Shown here piece after piece: positions 8,824 to 15,413 of a stretch of 15,413 bases of DNA. Position numbers and translations under genes: made by a program. Location: the NCBI GenBank assembly GCA_041749275.1, contig JBGTBQ010000285.1:1-15413 (forward strand), read 5' to 3'. Source of the DNA: JBGTBQ01 sp041749275. GTDB lineage: Bacteria > Acidobacteriota > Blastocatellia > Pyrinomonadales > Pyrinomonadaceae. Positions within the stretch are counted from its first letter, which is position 1; every line of letters begins with the position of its first letter. The notes beneath the pieces were generated by a model. It was not told the DNA's origin and made no database searches. It worked only from the letters and a program-made list of their open reading frames with translations.

Positions 8824-8828
8824 CCTTC
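8809..8828. promoter_or_regulatory. Dyad overlapping the -10 box of the chelatase operon
   Basis: GAAGGA (8809-8814) and TCCTTC (8823-8828) form a perfect 6-bp inverted repeat with 8-bp spacing. The centre lies on the -10 box. The position fits a repressor operator. It does not resemble the TGT-N12-ACA site of PpsR/CrtJ. Confidence 0.35.
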
Positions 8829-8864
8829 TCGCACCCGTTCCGTAATTCCAAACTTGCATTCACG

Positions 8865-11081
8865 ATGACAAAGCGTCGCAGCGCACAATCCGAACGCGGT
8901 ACCGGTACATCTCCGGCTCGACCCGTCTATCCATTCACGGCGATAGTCGGGCAGGAGGAGATGAAAATGGCGCTGCTGTTGAATGTCATCTCTCCAACCG
9001 TCGGCGGCGTCCTCATTATGGGCAACCGGGGGACGGGGAAGTCCACGGCGGTGCGCGCCCTCGCCCACTTGCTGCCTCCAATCTCGACCGTGCGCGGCTG
9101 CGCTTACAACTGCGACCCGCAAGACCCGGAACATCTCTGCCGCGATTGTCAGGCGCGATTTGAAGCAGGGGAGAAGTTGGCGCGAGAGCAAAAGCAGGTG
9201 CCCGTCGTTGAACTTCCGCTTGGTGCGACCGAAGACCGCGTGTGCGGAACCGTAGACATCGAACGCGCTTTGAAGGAGGGCGTCAAAGCGTTCGAGCCGG
9301 GGCTACTCGCGCGCGCCAATCGGGGCTTTCTCTACATTGATGAAGTCAACCTGCTCGAAGATCATCTGGTAGACCTTTTGCTCGACGCTGCCGCCACCGG
9401 CAGAAACAGCGTCGAGCGCGAGGGCATTTCGGAAGAGCATCCCGCGCGCTTCGTGCTCGTCGGCTCCGGCAATCCGGAGGAGGGCGAGTTGAGGCCGCAG
9501 TTCCTCGACCGTTTCGGCGCCAGTGTCGAAGTCCGGACGATTGGTGATCGAGATGCGCGCGTCAAGATCGTCGAATTGCGCGAGGCTTTTGAGCGCGACT
9601 CGGAACTTTTTCTGAAGACCGAGGAATCTGAACTGGAAGACTTACGCCGCCGCTTGGTGCGTGCGAAACGAAAATATGGAAGCGTGGAAATCTCGCGCGA
9701 AACTCTTATCTCCATTGCGGAGTTATGCGTGCGTGTCGGCGTTGACGGTCACCGGAGCGAGATTGCGATGACGCGCGCCGCGCGCGCGCTGGCGTCTTTC
9801 GAGGGGCGGAGGAAGGTTTGCGCCGAAGACGTGCGGCGCGTGGCGCCGATGTGCCTGCGACATCGTCTGCGGCGCGACCCGCTCGAAATGGTCGAGAGCG
9901 AAGCGCGCATCGAAGAGGCGATTGAGGAGGTGTTCGGCGGCGGCACGGACGCGAAAGGGAACGGCTCGGCGGGGCGTGGCAACGGCTCCGGTTTTACGTC
10001 CCCCGAAACCTTCGATCAGCCTGATGACGGGGAGGCAAGGAAAAAGAAGCGAGATGGAAAGTTACAGGCTCAGGATGATTTCGATCACCAAACAACAGAT
10101 GGGCATGAGGAAAGAGTCTTTTCTTCCGAGAGCATGAACATCTCGCATGGCCTGCTCGATTCGTCCGGGTCGAATCCGCAGCGCACACTGAGAGAACGCG
10201 CTCCCGCCCAAAGGTCTAAGGGGCAGCGGCGCACTTCGTTCGCGCGGCGCGGGCGTTATTCGATGACGACCGGCGAGAGACGCGAAGGCGCGCGAGTCGC
10301 ACTGGATGCGACGCTCCGGCGCGCCTCCGTTTCACAGGTCACGTGTCACGAGGCGGGCGATTTAATGCTTCGTGTCCGTGCGACAGACCTGCTTTTCAAA
10401 CGCTTCCGCCGAAAAACGGGCGCCCTCTATATCTTCGCTATTGACACTTCGGGCAGCATGGCGCTCAATCGGATCGGTCACGCAAAGGGCGCCGCGCTTC
10501 AACTCCTGCGGAAGTCATACATCAACCGCGACCGCATCGCCCTTGTCTCCTTTCGCGCGCGTGCAGCCGAGACGATTCTGGGGCCGAGTAACTCACAGGG
10601 ACGCGCCGCGCGCATTCTCGAAGCGCTCCCCGTGGGAGGCGCGACCCCCCTCGCTTCCGCGCTTCAACACTCGCTTGATATCGCACGGAGATCGCAGGCG
10701 GCGGGAGCGGGCCGGACAGTGCTCGTTCTCTTCACGGACGGGCGCGGCAACGTGCCGCTGACGAATAAAATCAAGGGCGGAAGCTCGAACGCATCCGTGA
10801 GCGTCAATTCCGAAAATACCAGCGCCCTCTTTCACGGTCAGGCTCATGCCTCTCCAGCAACAGTTGCGAAAAACGTTTTTAGAAATCAGATTGAAGCTGA
10901 AATCGAGGAGCTTGGCGGCGCGCTACAACGTGCGGGCGTCTTCTCAGTCGTCGTTGATACGATGAGTTCCTTTACGTCGAAAGGCGAAGGGAAATTTGTG
11001 GCCGGCGCGCTCGGTGGGCGCTACGTGCAACTGCCCCAAAGTCCGAACTGGAAAGACTGCATCGGGTTACTCCATCCATGA
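8865..11081 (+). CDS. bchID: Fused Mg-chelatase ATPase subunit (BchI AAA+ domain plus BchD linker and VWA domain)
   Basis: This is the motor subunit of the chelatase that drives Mg2+ insertion into protoporphyrin IX; 738 aa, cytoplasmic. Residues 1-365 are BchI-like. YPFTAIVGQEEMK starts at 22, Walker A GNRGTGKS is at 53-60, and ELPLGATEDRVCGTVDIERA is at 116-135. Walker B FLYIDEVN is at 155-162, and the sensor/Arg-finger segment GSGNPEEGELRPQFLDRFG is at 200-218. A four-Cys motif (C79, C83, C92, C95) lies in the first insertion. Residues about 366-520 are a charged Gly/Asp/Lys-rich linker ending with the BchD-like RRGRYS region. The VWA domain starts near 522, with MIDAS DTSGS at 527-531, then GGATPLA and FTDGRGN. 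BchD's own degenerate AAA+ domain is absent. ATG 8865 matches the BchI N-terminus but lacks a ribosome binding site. The TGA overlaps the next gene's ATG. Similar single-AAA ChlID proteins accompany some CobN-type cobaltochelatases; the BchH neighbours favour magnesium. Confidence 0.9.
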   Translation: MTKRRSAQSERGTGTSPARPVYPFTAIVGQEEMKMALLLNVISPTVGGVLIMGNRGTGKSTAVRALAHLLPPISTVRGCAYNCDPQDPEHLCRDCQARFEAGEKLAREQKQVPVVELPLGATEDRVCGTVDIERALKEGVKAFEPGLLARANRGFLYIDEVNLLEDHLVDLLLDAAATGRNSVEREGISEEHPARFVLVGSGNPEEGELRPQFLDRFGASVEVRTIGDRDARVKIVELREAFERDSELFLKTEESELEDLRRRLVRAKRKYGSVEISRETLISIAELCVRVGVDGHRSEIAMTRAARALASFEGRRKVCAEDVRRVAPMCLRHRLRRDPLEMVESEARIEEAIEEVFGGGTDAKGNGSAGRGNGSGFTSPETFDQPDDGEARKKKRDGKLQAQDDFDHQTTDGHEERVFSSESMNISHGLLDSSGSNPQRTLRERAPAQRSKGQRRTSFARRGRYSMTTGERREGARVALDATLRRASVSQVTCHEAGDLMLRVRATDLLFKRFRRKTGALYIFAIDTSGSMALNRIGHAKGAALQLLRKSYINRDRIALVSFRARAAETILGPSNSQGRAARILEALPVGGATPLASALQHSLDIARRSQAAGAGRTVLVLFTDGRGNVPLTNKIKGGSSNASVSVNSENTSALFHGQAHASPATVAKNVFRNQIEAEIEELGGALQRAGVFSVVVDTMSSFTSKGEGKFVAGALGGRYVQLPQSPNWKDCIGLLHP

Positions 11082-12820
11082 GCGAGATGCGACGAGAGCC
11101 AATCACGAGCGAAGAGCGCGACCGCCGCGTGCTCGAACTTTACGAGCGGGTGGTGGAGATCGAGCAGAGACTGATCCCGACGGGCCTGCACGTCTTCGGG
11201 CGCTACCCCGGCGCGCAGGAGTGCGCCGATCTTTTGCGAATGGTGCTCTCCTTCGACAGGCCGGAGCACGGCGCGCGCGCGCTGCCCGACCTCATCGCCG
11301 AAGGTCTCGGCCTCGGTGCTTACCGACACCTGCTTGAATCGAAGTCGGATGATGGATGGGCCGCACGCGAAAGCGTGGACGCTCTCGTCAAAGAAACGGT
11401 CGCGCGCTTTCTCGACGAAGGGGCTGAAGGCGCCGTCCGTTGGGTGTGTGCCGCCGCGAGTGTGGGTGAAGAAGAGGCGCGTAACGTTTTTTCTTTTCTC
11501 GCGGAGCTGACGGAAAAATTAGGCGACAACAGAGAGTTGGAAAGTTTCTCGCGTGCTCTTCGTGGTGAATACATCGAGCCGGGGCCGGGCGCGGACATCG
11601 TGCAGAACCCGTCGGTTCTACCGACCGGAAGGAATACGCACGCCGTCAATCCTTACGCCGTCCCGTCCGATAGCGCATATATGCGCGGCGAGCAGGTGGT
11701 GAGCCTGCTCCTCGAACGACACCGGCGCGAGCAGGGGAGATACCCGCGTGCGATGGCGCTCGTGTTGTGGGGCTTGGACAACATCAAGACACAGGGCGAA
11801 GGCGTGGCGCAGGCGCTCTGGCTGCTGGGCGTGCGCCCCGTGAGGGATGCCCTGAACCGCGTCACGGACGTTGAGCCGCTGTCGCTCGAACGGCTGGGCC
11901 GACCTCGCATTGACGTGGTGATGACCGTCTCTGGTATTTTCCGCGACCTGTTCAGTCCGACGATGCTGCTGCTCGACAAGGCCGTGCGTTGCGTCGCCGA
12001 ACTCAACGAGCCGGACGAGTTGAACTACGTGCGGCGCAACATCTACGGGCAGATGCGCGAGCAATCCTGCGCGTTCGACGAGGCGGCGCTGCGTGTCTTC
12101 TCGAACGCGCCCGGCAACTACGGGACAAACGTCAACTTCATGGTGCTCGACTCGCAGTGGGAAAAGCCCGAAGCTCTCGGCGACCTCTTCGTCACGCGCA
12201 AATCGTTCGCTTACGGGCGCGATCGGGAAGGCCGCGCGCTCGAAGGCCGGGAAGCGCCCGCCGCGTTGAGTCGCGCGTTAGGCCGCGTCGAGGCCACGTA
12301 CCAGAACATTGACTCGTTCGAAATTGGGATCACGGATGTTGACCACTATTTCGAATACCTCGGCGGGGTGTCGAAGGCCGTCGAAAAAAACGCCAGCGCG
12401 CGGCCCGCGATCTACGTCTCGGACTCGCTCGCACGCGAGACGCGCGTGCGCTCGCTGGAAGAGACCGTTCGGCTTGAGACGCGCGCCAAAACCCTCAACC
12501 CGAAATGGTTCGAGGGGATGTTGAAGCACGGCTTTCGCGGCGTGGCCGAAATCGAGAGCCACGTCACGAACACCTTTGGGTGGAGCGCGACCGCGGACGC
12601 CGTAGACGACTGGATTTATACTGAAGTCGCGGAGACGTTTGTGCTTGATGCGGAGATGATGAGCCGACTGAGCGGTCTCAATCCGCATTCGGCGAGGTCT
12701 CTCGTGGGACGACTGCTCGAAGCGCAGGCGCGTGGATTTTGGCAGACCGAAGCCGAGACGGTCGAAAAGATGAAAGATATTTTTTCGATGCTCGAAGACC
12801 GGATCGAAGGGATTGCCTGA
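11078..12820 (+). CDS. bchH: Mg-chelatase large subunit BchH, C-terminal part as a separate protein
   Basis: This 580-aa protein corresponds to the C-terminal ~44% of BchH/ChlH, the porphyrin-binding subunit. It begins with a helix (residues 17-46, then LIPTGLHVFGRYPGA) that in full-length ChlH lies mid-protein. Conserved blocks follow in normal order: YIEPGPGADIVQNPSVLPTG (165-184), ALVLWGLDNIKTQGEG (227-242), GRPRIDVVMTVSGIFRDLF (274-292), then NAPGNYGTNVN, DSFEIGITDVDHYFEYLGG, LNPKWFEGMLKHGF and FGWSATADAVDDWIY, ending MLEDRIEGIA like the true BchH terminus. It has its own ATG overlapping the bchID stop (ATGA), so translational coupling is likely. No N-terminal half precedes it; that half is encoded by the next gene. 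The frame is clean throughout, so this is not a decayed remnant. Confidence 0.93.
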   Translation: MSEMRREPITSEERDRRVLELYERVVEIEQRLIPTGLHVFGRYPGAQECADLLRMVLSFDRPEHGARALPDLIAEGLGLGAYRHLLESKSDDGWAARESVDALVKETVARFLDEGAEGAVRWVCAAASVGEEEARNVFSFLAELTEKLGDNRELESFSRALRGEYIEPGPGADIVQNPSVLPTGRNTHAVNPYAVPSDSAYMRGEQVVSLLLERHRREQGRYPRAMALVLWGLDNIKTQGEGVAQALWLLGVRPVRDALNRVTDVEPLSLERLGRPRIDVVMTVSGIFRDLFSPTMLLLDKAVRCVAELNEPDELNYVRRNIYGQMREQSCAFDEAALRVFSNAPGNYGTNVNFMVLDSQWEKPEALGDLFVTRKSFAYGRDREGRALEGREAPAALSRALGRVEATYQNIDSFEIGITDVDHYFEYLGGVSKAVEKNASARPAIYVSDSLARETRVRSLEETVRLETRAKTLNPKWFEGMLKHGFRGVAEIESHVTNTFGWSATADAVDDWIYTEVAETFVLDAEMMSRLSGLNPHSARSLVGRLLEAQARGFWQTEAETVEKMKDIFSMLEDRIEGIA

Positions 12821-12837
12821 GAGCGGGGAATGGGTTG

Positions 12838-15093
12838 ATGAAAGCTGTCGTGCTCTACGTCGGTTCGAGTCTGCTGGCTCCGCTCAGAAAGGCGGAGGAG
12901 GAGATCAACCGTCGGCACAAGCTCGCCTTAAGCGTTGCCACCTACAACTTCGGCGCGGAGTTGGTTGAAGACGAATGGCGCAAAGTTGAAAGCGACCTCG
13001 CGGGCGCGGACATCGTCTTCGTCTTTCACGTCACGGACGGGGCGAACGCGGCGAGACTGATCTCCCTCCTGAAGCTTACGGAAAAAAATCAGAGCGCGGT
13101 CGTCGTCATCAACTGCATGCCCGACCTGATGAAGCGGACGCGCATGGGCAAGTTGCGTTTTGGTGGGGACGCCGGACGAGCAATCTCTGATAGCGCGGCG
13201 GAAGATGAGAAACAGAAGTCGGCGGAAGGTCGCACCCGTCGTCTCGTCAAAAGTGTCGGCGCGTGGATGGGCGAACAGGCGCGGGCGCGCGGCGGCAAGG
13301 GGCGAAGTGGACACGGCCAGTACATGCGTTTGGTCGAGCGTATGCCAACGCTTTTGAAATACGTCCCGACTGCCGGAAAGCTCCGCGATGTGAAGCATTA
13401 CCTTTATCTCTTCTGCTACTTCATCCAGCCAACGCCCGCTAACATTCAGGCAATGCTGCTCTACGCGATCAAGCATTATGCGGCAGGCGAGCGATTGGCG
13501 AAGATCAAAGTCCCACCGCCGGAGACGATGCCCGCCGCGGGCATCTACCACCCGGACGCACCGGCGCTCTTCGCCACGTTTGAGGCTTACCGCCGTTGGT
13601 ACGAACGGCGGCGCGATGGTGTCAAACGACAGCCGCTCGACCCGGAGCGGACAATCGGGCTGCTCCTGATGCGAACGCAGATCGTGAGCGACACCCGTCG
13701 CCACTACGACACGCTCATCCGTGAAATTGAAGGCGAAGGACTGGCCGTGATTCCAGCGATCTCGACCTTTATGGACAATCGAGAGGCTTGCGAGAAGTTC
13801 TTCGTAGCAGAACGAGGGCAGCAGCCCGACCGTGAGGGATGGCGTCTTTCGAGTAAGTCGGGCGCCCTTCCTGACGGTCTGACGCGCGCCCATAAATCCC
13901 GCGTCAGTCAAATTGTTTCGCTGACCGGATTCAGCTTCGTCGGCGGGCCGGCGATGAACGATAGCGAAGCGGCGGTCGCTTTCCTGAGCGAACTGAACCG
14001 ACCGTTTCGCTCGGCGGTGAGCCTCGACGTGCAGACCATTGAAACATGGCAAGAATCCTTTGCGGGCTTGAACCCGGTGCAGGCGGGTATGCAAATCGCC
14101 ATCCCGGAGATTGACGGCGCGACCGAGCCTTTCGTTTACGGTGGGATGCCGGCGGGCGGCCCGGAGCCGGTCGCGCTCGAAGACCGTTGCGTGCGCATCG
14201 CTCGACGACTGAGCCGCTGGAATAAGTTGCGGACAGCAGCGCGGGAGGAGGTAAAGCTTGCGCTCGTCCTCTTCTGTTTCCCCCCCAACAAGGGCAACAT
14301 CGGCACCGCCGCCGAGTTGGATGTCTTCGAGAGCGTGTGCGGAATGCTCAAGCAGCTTCACGCCGAAGGCTATGCGGTCGAAGCGCCCGCGAGCGCGGAC
14401 GCATTGCGCGAACTACTGCTCGGAGGGAACTCGGAGAGCTTTGGCTCAGTGGCTAATGTTGCCTACCGAATGAGCGTGAACGAATACCTGCGCCTTTGTC
14501 CGCACGCAAACGAGGTCGAGGGGGAGTGGGGGAAAGCGCCGGGCGGAATCAATTCGTTCGGGCGCGATATTTTAATCAACGGTATCCGGCTGGGAAACGT
14601 TTTTCTCGCCGTCCAGCCGACCTTCGGTTATGAGGGCGACCCCATGCGCTTGCTGATGTCGCGTGGTGGTTCGCCGCATCACGGTTTCGCGGCGCTCTAC
14701 ACATATCTTGAAAAAATCTTCGGCGCCGATGTCGTTGTGCATGTCGGGACACACGGCGCACTCGAATTTATGCCGGGCAAGCAAGTCGGTCTCTCGGGTG
14801 AGTGTTGGCCTGACCGCTTGATCGGAGAGTTGCCGCACGTCTACGTCTATAGCGTCAACAACCCTTCCGAGGGCGCCATCGCCAAGCGCCGGTCTTACGC
14901 GGAACTCGTCTCTTACTTCACGCCGCCGGTCGAGGACGCCGGTCTCTACAGCGAACTCGCGGCGCTTAAGGAATCAATCAGCGCCTATCGCTCTTCGACC
15001 GACGAGCGCGAGCGCGAACGCCTCTTCGCCGAGATCGAAGAGATGTCGCAATCACTTCACTTTCAGCCTGAAGAAAAAGCTCGCGTCGTTTGA
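12838..15093 (+). CDS. bchH: Mg-chelatase large subunit BchH, N-terminal part as a separate protein
   Basis: This 751-aa protein corresponds to the N-terminal ~56% of BchH/ChlH. It begins MKAVVLYVGSSLLAPLRKAEE, matching the start of the ChlH N-domain. It continues through VVINCMPDLMKRTRMGKL, MPTLLKYVP, VSLTGFSFVGGPA, CFPPNKGNIGTAAELDVF and FGYEGDPMRLL (596-606). Next come SPHHGFAALY (612-621) and the active-site block GTHGALEFMPGKQ, with H639 and E643. The last shared segment is NNPSEGAIAKRR through EDAGLYSELAAL, after which it ends in a charged helix. It is BchH rather than CobN: FGYEGDPMRLL and THGALEFMPGKQ follow the BchH pattern. ATG 12838 is preferred over the in-frame ATG 12739, which overlaps the previous gene and adds non-homologous residues. 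It starts 17 nt after the previous stop. No BchH C-terminal coding follows; repeats do. Confidence 0.93.
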   Translation: MKAVVLYVGSSLLAPLRKAEEEINRRHKLALSVATYNFGAELVEDEWRKVESDLAGADIVFVFHVTDGANAARLISLLKLTEKNQSAVVVINCMPDLMKRTRMGKLRFGGDAGRAISDSAAEDEKQKSAEGRTRRLVKSVGAWMGEQARARGGKGRSGHGQYMRLVERMPTLLKYVPTAGKLRDVKHYLYLFCYFIQPTPANIQAMLLYAIKHYAAGERLAKIKVPPPETMPAAGIYHPDAPALFATFEAYRRWYERRRDGVKRQPLDPERTIGLLLMRTQIVSDTRRHYDTLIREIEGEGLAVIPAISTFMDNREACEKFFVAERGQQPDREGWRLSSKSGALPDGLTRAHKSRVSQIVSLTGFSFVGGPAMNDSEAAVAFLSELNRPFRSAVSLDVQTIETWQESFAGLNPVQAGMQIAIPEIDGATEPFVYGGMPAGGPEPVALEDRCVRIARRLSRWNKLRTAAREEVKLALVLFCFPPNKGNIGTAAELDVFESVCGMLKQLHAEGYAVEAPASADALRELLLGGNSESFGSVANVAYRMSVNEYLRLCPHANEVEGEWGKAPGGINSFGRDILINGIRLGNVFLAVQPTFGYEGDPMRLLMSRGGSPHHGFAALYTYLEKIFGADVVVHVGTHGALEFMPGKQVGLSGECWPDRLIGELPHVYVYSVNNPSEGAIAKRRSYAELVSYFTPPVEDAGLYSELAALKESISAYRSSTDERERERLFAEIEEMSQSLHFQPEEKARVV

Positions 15094-15210
15094 ACACGCC
15101 CGGTTGTACAGCTTCTTCCTCACGCTTCGTGTCAACAGCTTCCGCTTCAGGCCAGTCAAGCGGCTCATCCGCGTCGTTCACTTCTCAGAGCGTGTCGAAA
15201 AAGCCATGCG
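15094..15210. other. Non-coding spacer after the chelatase operon
   Basis: I see no gene, RNA or strong hairpin in this 117-nt spacer between the bchH N-part stop and the first repeat element. Confidence 0.5.
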
Positions 15211-15214
15211 TCGT

Positions 15215-15269
15215 AGCTCCGTGAGGAGCGGAATGTTTATAGCCCTTATATGCCGCTCCTCACGGAGCT
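15215..15269. repeat. REP-like pair in head-to-head orientation (17-bp perfect inverted repeat)
   Basis: AGCTCCGTGAGGAGCGG (15215-15231) and CCGCTCCTCACGGAGCT (15253-15269) are perfect inverted copies around a 21-nt spacer. Each arm is itself a small hairpin, GCTCC-GTGA-GGAGC. The first copy continues into AATGTTTATAGCC, which is shared with the third copy at 15291-15321. The arrangement resembles REP doublets (BIMEs). Confidence 0.8.
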
Positions 15270-15290
15270 TGGAGACCTCGGCTCACCCGA

Positions 15291-15326
15291 CGAGCTACAA
15301 ACATTTCGCCCCTCACGGGGCTTTTT
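15291..15326 (+). terminator. Third REP-like copy, also a likely intrinsic terminator of the chelatase operon
   Basis: On the plus strand, GCCCC (15308-15312) pairs with GGGGC (15317-15321) over loop TCAC, followed by TTTTT (15322-15326). Read on the minus strand, 15321-15291 matches the element at 15215-15245 in 26 of 31 positions. One stem pair has changed from T-A to C-G while pairing is kept. It is therefore both a repeat copy and a plausible terminator for transcription leaving bchH. Confidence 0.65.
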
Positions 15327-15359
15327 ATAGCAGCTTGCATTTGGATGCGACCGTTTAGA

Positions 15360-15413
15360 GGCGGGCAATGCCCGCCGTCTCAAGCTTCGTAGATTGAGAC
15401 GGCGGGCATTGCC
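15360..15413. repeat. Long palindromic repeat running off the window end
   Basis: The 20-nt arm at 15364-15383 and its exact reverse complement at 15394-15413 flank a 10-nt loop (15384-15393). The left arm contains a smaller hairpin, GGCGGGC-AAT-GCCCGCC (15360-15376). The last base of the right arm is the last base of the window, so the palindrome probably continues. No T-tract is visible within the window. Confidence 0.85.

Noticed and set aside
11078..12820. bchH split explained by a sequencing frameshift or point nonsense mutation
   Set aside because: A point error would leave the N-part upstream of the C-part. Here the order is reversed and both parts have clean ends, so a single-base error cannot explain it; a misassembly remains possible.
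12739..12837. Earlier in-frame ATG for the BchH N-part
   Set aside because: The extra 33 residues are Arg/Asp-rich and overlap the preceding gene. The BchH family N-terminus matches from ATG 12838.
12928..14361. Minus-strand open frame of 477 codons inside bchH
   Set aside because: It lies entirely opposite the clearly homologous BchH N-part. Long antisense frames are expected in GC-rich coding sequence, and its translation resembles no family I know.
11078..15093. Cobaltochelatase CobN instead of BchH
   Set aside because: The motifs around FGYEGDPMRLL, SPHHGFAALY and GTHGALEFMPGKQ follow BchH/ChlH, whereas CobN has a different pattern there (GKHGNLEWLPGK from memory).
15104..15358. Plus-strand open frame of 84 codons after the chelatase operon
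   Set aside because: It runs through the REP-like hairpins and the terminator, has no ribosome binding site, and its translation is repeat-derived.
15215..15413. CRISPR-like repeats
   Set aside because: The copies are in opposite orientations with irregular spacing and no unique spacers, and no cas genes are present. They fit REP-type hairpins.

Overview
The window looks like bacterial chromosome from an Acidobacteriota-type organism, most plausibly a chlorophototroph related to Chloracidobacterium (Blastocatellia). The base composition is fairly GC-rich. The outer-membrane TolC-type protein points to a Gram-negative envelope. The Mg-chelatase genes point to (bacterio)chlorophyll synthesis. 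The taxonomic placement is inference, because no 16S rRNA or other marker is present.

Layout from left to right. (1) A minus-strand gene for a large TolC-like outer-membrane efflux protein (100-2427) with an unusual Pro/Thr-rich linker. (2) A divergent intergenic region of about 470 bp with a candidate promoter, then the glycolytic cluster gap-pgk-tpiA-secG (2901-6458). A hairpin lies between gap and pgk, and an inverted repeat built of heptamers lies between pgk and tpiA. (3) A tRNA-Leu(GAG) gene (6534-6615) with its own candidate promoter and a strong intrinsic terminator. (4) A secreted protein with a PPC-like domain and a long low-complexity tail (6825-7967), and a TVP38/VTT-family membrane protein (8080-8772). 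(5) A three-gene Mg-chelatase operon (8865-15093). (6) A 320-bp non-coding tail with REP-like hairpins, one of which can act as the operon terminator, and a long palindrome running off the window end.

The most striking part is the Mg-chelatase operon. Its first gene encodes one 738-aa protein joining a complete BchI-type AAA+ motor to the linker and VWA domain of BchD, without BchD's own second AAA+ domain. BchH, normally one protein of roughly 1,300 aa, is encoded by two intact genes in swapped order. The gene for the C-terminal part (580 aa) comes first, overlapping bchID by ATGA, and the gene for the N-terminal part (751 aa) follows 17 nt after its stop. Together they total 1,331 aa, so nothing substantial seems missing. 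The operon appears to encode a complete chelatase that inserts Mg2+ into protoporphyrin IX, with the large subunit assembled from two polypeptides. No other bch genes lie in the window, so the phototrophic role rests on BchH similarity.
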